This document shows, piece after piece, positions 19,085 to 27,675 of a stretch of DNA of 64,000 nucleotides (its first letter is position 1; each line of letters opens with the position of its first letter). The notes beneath the pieces were generated by a model, which was not told the DNA's origin, did no database searches, and saw only the letters and a program-made list of their open reading frames with translations. Location: NCBI GenBank assembly GCA_016702555.1, contig JADJDV010000007.1, positions 682,001 to 746,000 on the forward strand, written 5' to 3'. Origin of the DNA: Burkholderiales bacterium. Lineage in GTDB: Bacteria; Pseudomonadota; Gammaproteobacteria; Burkholderiales; Burkholderiaceae_C. The translations under genes were made by a program, and so were the position numbers.

Positions 19085-19284
19085 GCGCAGCCGACAAGCC
19101 CTCGTTCGGGCGCTCGCTGCGCATGGTGGCCTGGGGTTTCCTGGGCGTGCGCAAGCGCAGCGGCTACCAGCAGGATCTGGCGCGGGTCAATCCCTTGCAC
19201 CTGGTGCTGGCGGCGCTGATCGGCGCGGTGCTGTTCGTGCTGCTGTTGTTTGGCTTTGCCAACTGGGCGGCCAGCGGCGGCTAG
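19081..19284 (+). CDS. DUF2970 domain protein
   Basis: 67 residues with one C-terminal membrane helix (NPLHLVLAALIGAVLFVLLLF region). DUF2970 proteins are small and found between ctaG and coxC in betaproteobacteria; no function is established. Translationally coupled to ctaG by a 4-bp overlap. Confidence 0.78.
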   Translation: MSAADKPSFGRSLRMVAWGFLGVRKRSGYQQDLARVNPLHLVLAALIGAVLFVLLLFGFANWAASGG

Positions 19285-19369
19285 CGTGGGACCATTCGGA
19301 TCGACAAGAACAAGCAGGCTGGGCGATGCGAGCCACCGGCCAGTGTGAATCAGAGAGTACAGGAGTGAA

Positions 19370-20257
19370 GTGAACATGAGCAGCACCACCCACGGCAAGG
19401 CGCCGTACTACTTCGTGCCTCCGCCATCGCGCCATCCGGTGCTGACGGCGCTCGGATTTTTTGCCATGGTCGTGGGCGCCAGCCAGTGGATCAACGGCGC
19501 CAACTGGGGCAAGTGGCTGCTGCTGGGCGGCTTCCTGTGGTGGCTGTACGTGCTGTACGCCTGGTTCAGCGACGCCATCCACGAAAGCGAAAGCGGCCTG
19601 TACAGCCGCAAGATCGACATCGGCTACCGCTGGAGCATGAGTTGGTTCATCTTCTCGGAGGTGATGTTCTTCGGCGCCTTCTTCACCGCGCTGTGGTGGG
19701 CGCGCTCGCATTCGCTGCCGGAACTTGGGAACCTGGAGAACGCCCTGCTGTGGCCCGACTTCAAGGCGGTCTGGCCGAGCAGCGCCGCTGGCGCCACCGG
19801 TTCGCCGGCCGGCACCGTGGAGCCATTCCAGACCATGGGCCCGTTCTGGCTGCCCACCATCAACACCGCGCTGCTGCTGACCTCGGGCGTGACCCTGACC
19901 ATCGCCCACCACGCGCTGGTGGCAGGCAAGCGCAGCCGCTGCATCGCCTTCATGTGGATCACGGTGCTGCTGGGCCTGACCTTCCTGTTCGTGCAGGGTT
20001 ACGAGTACATGCACGCCTACCGCGACCTGAACCTCAAGCTCAGCTCCGGCGCCTATGGTTCGACCTTCTTCATGCTGACCGGCTTTCACGGTGTCCACGT
20101 GTTCATCGGCATGTTGATGCTGCTGTTCATCACGCTGCGCCTGATGCGCGGCCATTTCACGCCGCAGCAGCACTTCGGCCTGGAAGGCGCGGCCTGGTAC
20201 TGGCACTTCGTGGACGTGGTGTGGCTGGGCCTGTACATCCTGGTCTACTGGATGTGA
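19370..20257 (+). CDS. coxC: cytochrome c oxidase subunit III
   Basis: 295 residues with seven membrane helices and typical subunit III sequences (SEVMFFGAFFTALWW, GFHGVHVFIGMLML, WYWHFVDVVWLGLY at the C terminus). Subunit III stabilises the catalytic core and the proton path. GTG 19370 or ATG 19376 can start it; AGGAGTGAAG lies just upstream. A terminator follows about 34 bp after the stop, closing the structural part of the oxidase operon. Confidence 0.95.
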   Translation: MNMSSTTHGKAPYYFVPPPSRHPVLTALGFFAMVVGASQWINGANWGKWLLLGGFLWWLYVLYAWFSDAIHESESGLYSRKIDIGYRWSMSWFIFSEVMFFGAFFTALWWARSHSLPELGNLENALLWPDFKAVWPSSAAGATGSPAGTVEPFQTMGPFWLPTINTALLLTSGVTLTIAHHALVAGKRSRCIAFMWITVLLGLTFLFVQGYEYMHAYRDLNLKLSSGAYGSTFFMLTGFHGVHVFIGMLMLLFITLRLMRGHFTPQQHFGLEGAAWYWHFVDVVWLGLYILVYWM

Positions 20258-20290
20258 CGCGCCAAGGCGCGCTCGCATGACAAGAGACAA

Positions 20291-20312
20291 GAGCGCCGGC
20301 TGGCGCTCTTTT
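20291..20312 (+). terminator. Rho-independent terminator after coxC
   Basis: GAGCGCC, loop GGCT, GGCGCTC, then TTTT. It lies between coxC and the convergent twin-TM gene. Confidence 0.8.
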
Positions 20313-20334
20313 CCATTGTTCACACGTTTTCTAT

Positions 20335-20565
20335 CTAGGTGGGCACGCCGCTGGGTCGGATATAGCCGAGCTTCCACGCGATCAGCACGCAGATGAACAG
20401 CAGGATCGACAGGCCCACCCGCAAGGCCAGCGCCTTCACCATGCGGCCGGCGCGGCGCGGGTCGTCGCGTTCTCCCTGCCGGCCCGGCTTCATCATGATC
20501 ACCAGCGCCGAGGCCAAGCTGCCGATGATGCCAACGAAGGCGATGCCGATCAGCAATTGCTTCAT
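20335..20565 (-). CDS. twin transmembrane protein (DUF2909-like)
   Basis: 76 residues with two membrane helices (about 4-24 and 48-68) and a basic loop between them. Matches the short twin-TM proteins found beside oxidase assembly genes in this group. Transcribed divergently from surf1 with only 30 bp between starts. No known function. Confidence 0.7.
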   Translation of the reverse strand: MKQLLIGIAFVGIIGSLASALVIMMKPGRQGERDDPRRAGRMVKALALRVGLSILLFICVLIAWKLGYIRPSGVPT

Positions 20566-20595
20566 GGCGCGCATTATCCCGCGCGCGCCTGGGCT

Positions 20596-21321
20596 GTGAA
20601 CTGGCGCCGCGCGCTGCTGATCGCCGTCGCGCTGGTGGGCATGGCGGCGACCTTTTCGCTTGGGCGCTGGCAGCTGGGGCGGGCGGCCGAGAAACAGGCC
20701 TTGCAGGCGACCGCCGCCGAGCGCCAACAGCTGCCGGCGCTCGACGGCGCCACGCTGGCGGCGCCGCTCGACGCCGCCGCGGCGCAGGCGCTGCAACAGC
20801 GCGTCATCGGTCTGCGTGGCCACTGGCTGCCGCAATACACGGTCTACCTCGACAACCGGGTGATGGAGCGCCGCGCCGGCTTCTACGTGCTGACGCCGCT
20901 GCGCCTGGCCGGGCGCGACACGGTGGTGCTGGTGCAGCGCGGCTGGGTGCCGCGCGACCTGGTCGATCCGAAGGTGCTGCCGCCGGTGGCCAGCCCGGCT
21001 GGTGAGGTGCGGATCGAAGGCCGCATCGCCGCCCAGGCTGCGCGCGCCTATGCGCTTGGCGCCGAGTCGCACGGCCCGATCCGGCAGAATCTCGACCTGC
21101 CCGCGTTTCGGGCAGAAACCGGCCTGCCATTGGCGGATTGGGTGGTGTGGCAGACTGGCGCGGCGTCCGATGGCCTGTCGCGCCAGTGGCCCGAGCCGAC
21201 GGCCGGCATTGCCACGCACCACGGTTACGCTTTGCAGTGGTTCGGGCTGTGCGCGCTGATTGGCGTGCTTTTGATGTGGTTCCAAGTTGTCAGACCTGTC
21301 CTCCGTTCGTCCCGCGGCTGA
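20596..21321 (+). CDS. SURF1 family cytochrome oxidase assembly protein
   Basis: 241 residues, one membrane helix at each end and a periplasmic domain between them, as in SURF1/Shy1. Family residues visible: GRWQLGRAAEK, LRGHWLPQYTVYLDNR, VQRGWVP and the final HHGYALQWFGL. SURF1 helps heme a insertion into subunit I. GTG 20596 is the start closest to the family length. Its 3' end overlaps the next gene by about 35 bp. Confidence 0.87.
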   Translation: MNWRRALLIAVALVGMAATFSLGRWQLGRAAEKQALQATAAERQQLPALDGATLAAPLDAAAAQALQQRVIGLRGHWLPQYTVYLDNRVMERRAGFYVLTPLRLAGRDTVVLVQRGWVPRDLVDPKVLPPVASPAGEVRIEGRIAAQAARAYALGAESHGPIRQNLDLPAFRAETGLPLADWVVWQTGAASDGLSRQWPEPTAGIATHHGYALQWFGLCALIGVLLMWFQVVRPVLRSSRG

Positions 21322-22009
21322 ACCCCGCGCCGGCTCCGACGAGCCGCTCGACCTCACCGTTCACGCCATGCCGGCGCCCGACCAGGCGCTGCGGCAGGAC
21401 GCGCGCCGCACGCGCGCCGGCCGCTGGCAAATGCTGGCGCTGGCACTGGTGTGCGCGGTGCCGGTGCTGGCCTCGTACTTCAGCTACTACGTGGTGCGCC
21501 CGGAGGGGCGGCGCAACTTCGGCACCTTGATCGAGCCGCAGCGCGAGCTGCCGGCCATCACGGCGACCGGGCTGAACGGCCAGCCGGTCGATCTGCGCCA
21601 GCTCAAGGGCCAGTGGCTGCTGGTCAGCGTCGCCGGCGCCGCCTGCGACGCCGGCTGCCAGAGCAACCTGTACCTGCAGCGCCAGATGCGCGAGGGCCTG
21701 GGCAAGGACCGCGAGCGCATCGACTGGGTCTGGCTGGTGAGCGATGACGAGCCGGTGCCCGCGCAATTGCAACCCGCACTGGCCACCGCCACAGTACTGC
21801 GCGTGCCGCCGGCCGACCTGGCGCGCTGGCTGGTGCCCGAGCCCGGCCATCAATTGCAGGAGCACCTGTACCTGGTCGATCCGCTGGGTCACTGGATGAT
21901 GCGTTTTCCGGCCCGGCTGGACAAGGACACCGCCCCCAAGGCCAAGCGCGACCTGGAGCGCCTGATGCGCGCCTCGTCCAGCTGGGACAAGGCCGGCCGC
22001 GTGGGTTGA
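21287..22009 (+). CDS. membrane-anchored thioredoxin-fold (SCO-like) protein
   Basis: 240 residues from a TTG at 21287; ATG 21368 is an alternative that would remove the overlap with surf1. One membrane helix (about 49-69), then a thioredoxin-like domain with a CX3C pair (AACDAGC, Cys120 and Cys124) at the place where SCO proteins bind copper. The C-terminal strand segment LYLVDPLGHWMMRF parallels the SCO family's YIYDTQGRLRLF. The usual SCO histidine is not clearly kept. Encoded between surf1 and ctaA, so a role in CuA or heme-copper assembly is likely but unproven. Confidence 0.7.
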   Translation: MSDLSSVRPAAEPRAGSDEPLDLTVHAMPAPDQALRQDARRTRAGRWQMLALALVCAVPVLASYFSYYVVRPEGRRNFGTLIEPQRELPAITATGLNGQPVDLRQLKGQWLLVSVAGAACDAGCQSNLYLQRQMREGLGKDRERIDWVWLVSDDEPVPAQLQPALATATVLRVPPADLARWLVPEPGHQLQEHLYLVDPLGHWMMRFPARLDKDTAPKAKRDLERLMRASSSWDKAGRVG

Positions 22010-22044
22010 CCGGGTAAACTGACCGCGTTCGTTTGTAGACCACC

Positions 22045-23232
22045 ATGGATACCGTCCCGCTGTACAACCTGAGCCCGATGCTGCGCCTGATGGGTATGGG
22101 CCTGGTGGTCGCCGTCGGCCCGCTGGCCTGGGTGTGGCTGCGCAGCCGCGACGCCTCACCGGCGCGCCGGCTGCAGGCGCTGACCCTGCTCACCTTGTTC
22201 CTGACCTTCGATCTGGTGCTGTTCGGCGCCTTCACGCGCCTGACCGATTCCGGTCTTGGTTGCCCCGACTGGCCCGGCTGCTACGGCCAGGCCAGCCCGG
22301 TCGGTGCGCGCGCCGCCATCGCGATCGCGCAAGAGGCGCTGCCCAGCGGCCCGGTGACGCACGGCAAGGCCTGGGTCGAGATGATCCACCGCTATCTGGC
22401 CACCGGCGTCGGCGTGCTGATCATCGTGCTGGCGCTGGCGACCTGGCTGCAATGGCGCCGGCATCGGCGCGCTGGGGCGGCGGCCGGCGCGCCCGCGGTG
22501 GTGCACCCCTGGTGGCCCTTCGCTACGCTCGTCTGGGTGTGCGCGCAGGGCGCCTTTGGCGCGCTGACGGTGACGATGAAGCTGTTCCCGGCCATCGTCA
22601 CCCTGCACCTGCTGGGCGGCGTCGGCCTGCTGGTGCTGCTGGCGGTGCAGGCCGAGCGCTATCGGCAGGCGGTCGGTGCGCCGGTAGAAAGCCTCACGCA
22701 CGGGTTGCGCACGCTGCTGTGGGTGGTCGCCGCCATGGTGGCGCTGCAGATCGCGCTGGGCGGCTGGGTCAGCACCAACTACGCGGTGCTGGCCTGCAGC
22801 ACCTTCCCGATGTGCCAGGGCAGCTGGTGGCCGGTGATGGACTTCGCCCAGGGCTTCGAACTGTGGCGGCCACTCGGCGTGTCGGGCGACGGCACGCAGC
22901 TGGAGTTCCACGCGCTGACGGCGATCCACTACACGCACCGGCTGTTCGCCTACGCGCTGTTCGTCGCCGTCGGCGTGCTGGCCTGGCGCCTGCACCAGGC
23001 CGGCCGGCTGGCGGCGCAGCGGCGCTGGCTGGTGTTGCTGACGCTGCTACAACTGCTCACCGGCCTGTCCAACGTGATTCTTGACTGGCCGCTGCTCGCC
23101 GCCGTGCTGCACACCGGCGGTGCCGCCGCCATGATGACCGTGCTGGCCTGGGCGCTGTGCGCCAGCCGGGCCCCGGCGCTGGGCACGGCGGCGGCCGAGG
23201 GCGCCAGCGGCGCGCGCGGGGTGACGGCGTGA
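22045..23232 (+). CDS. ctaA: heme A synthase (COX15/CtaA)
   Basis: 395 residues with eight membrane helices in two similar halves. Conserved segments: RLTDSGLGCPDWPGCYGQ in the first half, WVEMIHRYLA (His ligand) and the second-half CSTFPMCQG and AIHYTHRLFAY. It oxidises the methyl of heme O to the formyl of heme A. Followed by ctaB with a 4-bp overlap (GTGA), so the pair is translationally coupled. Confidence 0.94.
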   Translation: MDTVPLYNLSPMLRLMGMGLVVAVGPLAWVWLRSRDASPARRLQALTLLTLFLTFDLVLFGAFTRLTDSGLGCPDWPGCYGQASPVGARAAIAIAQEALPSGPVTHGKAWVEMIHRYLATGVGVLIIVLALATWLQWRRHRRAGAAAGAPAVVHPWWPFATLVWVCAQGAFGALTVTMKLFPAIVTLHLLGGVGLLVLLAVQAERYRQAVGAPVESLTHGLRTLLWVVAAMVALQIALGGWVSTNYAVLACSTFPMCQGSWWPVMDFAQGFELWRPLGVSGDGTQLEFHALTAIHYTHRLFAYALFVAVGVLAWRLHQAGRLAAQRRWLVLLTLLQLLTGLSNVILDWPLLAAVLHTGGAAAMMTVLAWALCASRAPALGTAAAEGASGARGVTA

Positions 23233-24152
23233 GCGTGCAGACCCCGCTGCCGCCCGCCGCCGTCGCCGCGGCCCTACCGACGCTGCCGGTCTGGCGCCAG
23301 TACTACGCGCTGTCCAAACCGCGCGTGGTGCAGTTGATCGTGTTCTGCGCCTTCATCGGCATGGTGCTGGCGGTGCCCGGGCTGCCCAGCTGGGCCGCGG
23401 TGCAGCGCTTCGCTGTAGCCAGCCTGGGCGTGTGGATGGTGGCGGGCGCGGCGGCCGCCTTCAACTGCCTGGTCGAGAAGACCATCGACGCCAAGATGCG
23501 GCGCACCGCCTGGCGGCCGACCGCGCGCGGCCAGCTGTCCGACCGCCAGGCGCTGCTGTTCTCGGTGCTGCTGTGCCTGCTCGGCTCGGCCATCCTGTAC
23601 GTGTGGATCAACCCGCTGACCATGTGGCTCACTTTTGCCACCTTCATCGGCTACGCCATCATCTACACGGTGATCCTGAAGCCGCTGACGCCGCAGAACA
23701 TCGTCATCGGCGGCGCCTCGGGGGCGATGCCGCCGGTGCTTGGCTGGGCCGCGATGACCGGCGACGTGGGGCCCGAGGCGCTGATCCTGTTCCTGATCAT
23801 CTTCATCTGGACGCCACCGCACTTCTGGGCGCTGGCGCTGTACCGCGTCGAGGACTACCGCAAGAGCGGCCTGCCGATGCTGCCGGTGACGCACGGCAAC
23901 GAGTTCACGCGCCTGCAGATCCTGCTCTACACCTTCATCCTGCTGGCGGCCTGCCTGCTGCCGTTTGTCTACGGCATGAGCGGCTGGCTGTACCTGGTGG
24001 CGGCGCTGCTGCTGAACATCGGCTTCATCGGCTACGCCGTCGCGCTGTGGCGCCGGTATTCTGACCAGCTGGCGCGCAAGACCTTCCGTTTCTCCCTGAT
24101 CCACCTGTCGGTGCTGTTCGCGGCCCTGCTGGTGGACCACTATCTGATCTGA
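23229..24152 (+). CDS. ctaB: protoheme IX farnesyltransferase (heme O synthase)
   Basis: 307 residues, about nine membrane helices. UbiA-type prenyltransferase motifs: NCLVEKTIDAKMRRT (NxxxDxxxD) and the second aspartate region YRVEDYRKSGLPMLPV. Attaches a farnesyl group to heme B giving heme O, the substrate of CtaA. The GTG at 23229 overlaps the ctaA stop. Also named cyoE or cox10. Confidence 0.94.
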   Translation: MSVQTPLPPAAVAAALPTLPVWRQYYALSKPRVVQLIVFCAFIGMVLAVPGLPSWAAVQRFAVASLGVWMVAGAAAAFNCLVEKTIDAKMRRTAWRPTARGQLSDRQALLFSVLLCLLGSAILYVWINPLTMWLTFATFIGYAIIYTVILKPLTPQNIVIGGASGAMPPVLGWAAMTGDVGPEALILFLIIFIWTPPHFWALALYRVEDYRKSGLPMLPVTHGNEFTRLQILLYTFILLAACLLPFVYGMSGWLYLVAALLLNIGFIGYAVALWRRYSDQLARKTFRFSLIHLSVLFAALLVDHYLI

Positions 24153-24159
24153 TTCACGC

Positions 24160-24771
24160 ATGACCCGTCGCAGTACCCTCTTGAGCCTGGCCGCCGGCGG
24201 CCTCTGGATTGGCGCCGGCGGCCTGCTGGCCGCCTGTTCGCCCGCCAAGCCGCAGTTCCACGGTGTCGACATCACCGGCGCCGACTACGCCAACCAGTTC
24301 AAGCTGACCGATTTCAACGGCCAGACCCGCACGCTGGAGGATTTCAAGGGCAAGGTGGTGGTGATGTTCTTCGGCTACACCCAGTGCCCGGACGTCTGCC
24401 CGACCACCATGAGCGAGCTGGTGCAGGTCAAGCAGAAGCTGGGCGCCGACGGCGACAAGCTGCAGGTGCTGTTCATCAGCGTCGATCCCGAGCGCGACAC
24501 GCCCGAGGTGCTGAAGGCCTACATGGCCAACTTCGGCCCGGACTTCCTGGCCTTGTACGCCAATTCGCCCGACGAGCTGGCCGCGCTGGCGATGCACTTC
24601 AAGGTCTATTTCAAGAAGGTCGATGGTCAGACGCCGACCAGCTACACCGTCGACCACAGCGCCCAGAGCTACATCTACGACACGCAGGGCCGGCTGCGCC
24701 TGTTCAGCCGCTACGGCACACCGGTCGATCAGGTGACCGACGATGTGAAGCTGCTGCTCAAGGGCGTCTGA
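24160..24771 (+). CDS. SCO1/SenC family copper chaperone lipoprotein
   Basis: 203 residues. Lipobox LLAAC (Cys26) or an N-terminal anchor, then a thioredoxin fold with the copper motif CPDVC (Cys76, Cys80) and the conserved His in VDHSAQ. SCO proteins load copper on the CuA centre of subunit II. Last gene of the assembly run; 7 bp after ctaB. Confidence 0.92.
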   Translation: MTRRSTLLSLAAGGLWIGAGGLLAACSPAKPQFHGVDITGADYANQFKLTDFNGQTRTLEDFKGKVVVMFFGYTQCPDVCPTTMSELVQVKQKLGADGDKLQVLFISVDPERDTPEVLKAYMANFGPDFLALYANSPDELAALAMHFKVYFKKVDGQTPTSYTVDHSAQSYIYDTQGRLRLFSRYGTPVDQVTDDVKLLLKGV

Positions 24772-24780
24772 CGCTGCGCG

Positions 24781-25767
24781 CTATTGCGCGCTGATGCGCT
24801 GGCTGCGGATGATGGCGCCCAGCACCTGAGTGTCGGCCTGGATCCGGTTGGCCAGCCCTTCCGGCGACGAACCCACCGCCTGCCAGCCTTGCTGGAACAG
24901 GCGCTGGCGCATCTCGGGCGCACGCACGATGGCGCTGACGGCGGCCGCCAGCTTCTCGACATGTGCCCTCGGCATGCCGGCCGGGGCGGCGACGGCGTTC
25001 CAGATCTCCAGATTGAAGTTCTTCACCCCGGCTTCGGCCAGGCTCGGCAGGTCGGGCACCAGGGTGCTGCGCCCGCTGGAGGTGACGCCGATGCCGCGCA
25101 GCTTGCCGGCGCGGATCTGCGCATTGGCCAGCGCCGGCGGCAGCATCGACAGGTGCAGATCGCCCGCCATCATGGCGTTGAACACCTGCGGATAGCCGGG
25201 GTAGGGCACGTGCACCGGCGCAATGCCGGCGCGGCTCTTGAGCAGCTCCATGCCGATGTGGCCGACGGTGCCGACGCCGGGCGAGCCGTAGCTCCACTTG
25301 TCGCCGGCCGCGCGCGCGGCGTCGAGAAAGGCGCGGGCGTCGGCGCCCGGCGCCGCAGCCGGCGCGGTCAGCACCAGCGGCGCCACGCCGACCAGGCTGA
25401 CCGGCGCCAGGTCCTTCAGCGGGTCGTAGCGCACCGCCGGGTTCAGCAGGCGCGCAATCGTCATGTTGCCGTTGATCATCAGCCCGATGGTGTGGCCGTC
25501 ATGGGCCTTGGCCACCGCGTCGGCGCCGATGTTGCCGCCCGCGCCCACGCGGTTGTCGACCACCACCGGCTGGCCGAGCGCCTGCTCCAGCGGCTCGGCC
25601 AGCGCGCGCGCCGTCAGATCGGGCGAGGAGCCGGCCGGAAAGCCGACCACGATGCGCAGCGGCCTGGACGGCCAGGTGGGCACCGGTTGAGTGTGGGCGG
25701 CAACAGGCAGGGCGGCGGCCAGAGCAAGCAAATGGCGGCGGCGAAATGGCGCGGGGGTGGAAGTCAT
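24781..25767 (-). CDS. Bug family (TTT) periplasmic substrate-binding protein
   Basis: 328 residues with a signal peptide that includes an RRRHLL basic start. The Bug signature WPSRPLRIVVGFPAGSSPD and the conserved DNRVGAGGNIGADAVAKA segment are clear. These proteins bind carboxylates for tripartite tricarboxylate transporters, but most, as here, have no TctAB genes beside them. Ligand unknown. Convergent with the SCO gene, 9 bp between stops. Confidence 0.9.
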   Translation of the reverse strand: MTSTPAPFRRRHLLALAAALPVAAHTQPVPTWPSRPLRIVVGFPAGSSPDLTARALAEPLEQALGQPVVVDNRVGAGGNIGADAVAKAHDGHTIGLMINGNMTIARLLNPAVRYDPLKDLAPVSLVGVAPLVLTAPAAAPGADARAFLDAARAAGDKWSYGSPGVGTVGHIGMELLKSRAGIAPVHVPYPGYPQVFNAMMAGDLHLSMLPPALANAQIRAGKLRGIGVTSSGRSTLVPDLPSLAEAGVKNFNLEIWNAVAAPAGMPRAHVEKLAAAVSAIVRAPEMRQRLFQQGWQAVGSSPEGLANRIQADTQVLGAIIRSQRISAQ

Positions 25768-25860
25768 GACGAGAGTCGGTGGGAAGGAAACAGGTAAAGA
25801 AAACCGCCTGCGGCGCGGGCGCGGCAGGCGGTGTGGGTCGCCGGAGGTGGGCGTGGCGCC

Positions 25861-26799
<939 letters not shown>

Positions 26800-26828
26800 C
26801 GTCGAATGTCCTTTGCTCATAGTCGGGT

Positions 26829-26858
26829 ATTTTAGCACTCCATTGGATTGAGTGCTAA
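26829..26858 (-). promoter_or_regulatory. rpoH promoter overlapping the CIRCE operator
   Basis: Read on the minus strand: -35-like TTAGCA (26853-26858), 18-bp spacer, -10 TAAAAT (26829-26834). The -35 and spacer are the operator itself, so HrcA binding would block polymerase. The predicted start lies just before the second ATG of rpoH. Confidence 0.55.
26832..26858. promoter_or_regulatory. CIRCE element (HrcA operator)
   Basis: TTAGCACTC, nine bases, GAGTGCTAA: an exact match to the CIRCE consensus bound by the heat-shock repressor HrcA. It sits between rpoH and phaR, nearest rpoH. Confidence 0.93.
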
Positions 26859-27059
26859 AGACAAAGTTCACTGCCTTCTGCGGGCCTTTCCCGCGTGGCG
26901 TTGGTGGACGTCGGTCGACCAGATTGTCGCGGTGACCGGGCCGAGCGCGTGTAGGTCGCCGTCGCGAACCGACGCCGTCGTCAGGGCACGGCGGGGTGGT
27001 CGAGCCGCTCATCAGGGAAAGTCTTGTGTGCCCTGCGCCGCCGGCGACCGTAGAATCTG

Positions 27060-27073
27060 TTGCAGTGCAGCAA
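27060..27073. promoter_or_regulatory. possible PhaR self-binding site upstream of phaR
   Basis: TTGCAGTGCAGCAA, an imperfect palindrome of TGCA/GCA blocks 20 bp before the phaR start and just after a -10-like TAGAAT (27051-27056). PhaR proteins are known to repress their own gene through TGC/GCA-rich sites; that this is one is inference. Confidence 0.3.
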
Positions 27074-27093
27074 CCCATCCCGCAGTCCACCGC

Positions 27094-27663
27094 ATGAGCC
27101 GTTCCCGAGCCCCCGCCACGCCGGCCAGCCCGCCGCCGGCCGCCGCGTTGCCGGCGCGTCCGGCACTGCGCGTGATCAAGAAGTACCCCAACCGGCGCCT
27201 GTACGACACCAGCAGCTCCAGCTACATCACGCTGGCGCAGGTGCGCCAGTTGGTGATGGAGCGCGAGGCCTTCGTGGTGCGCGACACCAAGACCAACGAG
27301 GACCTGACGCGCAGCATCCTGCTGCAGATCATCCTGGAGGCCGAGGCCGGCGGCGCGCCGATGTTCACCGAGGCGGTGCTGGCCAACATCATCCGCTTCT
27401 ACGGCCACGCCATGCAGGGCTTCATGGGCTCGTACCTGGAAAAGAACATCCAGGCCGTCATGGAGATGCAGGCGCAGCTGGCCGAGCGCTCGCAGGGCCT
27501 GTCGCCCGAGCTGTGGTCGCAGTTCATGCACCTGCAGTCGCCGCTGATGCAGGGCATGATGGGCAACTACGTGGAGCAGAGCAAGAAGTTGTTCCTGCAG
27601 ATGCAGGAGCAGATGACCAAGCAGACCGAGCAGATGCTGGGCGCGTTCGGCATCAAGCGCTGA
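27094..27663 (+). CDS. phaR: polyhydroxyalkanoate synthesis repressor PhaR
   Basis: 189 residues. A low-complexity Ala/Pro start, then the PhaR DNA-binding domain (IKKYPNRRLYDTSSSSYITL; VRDTKTNEDLTRSILLQII) and a Met/Gln-rich C-terminal PHB-accumulation region. PhaR senses PHA granules and represses phasin genes and its own gene. No PHA synthase or phasin gene is in the window. The next gene, rimO, follows after 12 bp. Confidence 0.93.
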   Translation: MSRSRAPATPASPPPAAALPARPALRVIKKYPNRRLYDTSSSSYITLAQVRQLVMEREAFVVRDTKTNEDLTRSILLQIILEAEAGGAPMFTEAVLANIIRFYGHAMQGFMGSYLEKNIQAVMEMQAQLAERSQGLSPELWSQFMHLQSPLMQGMMGNYVEQSKKLFLQMQEQMTKQTEQMLGAFGIKR

Positions 27664-27675
27664 GACAATCGCGCC

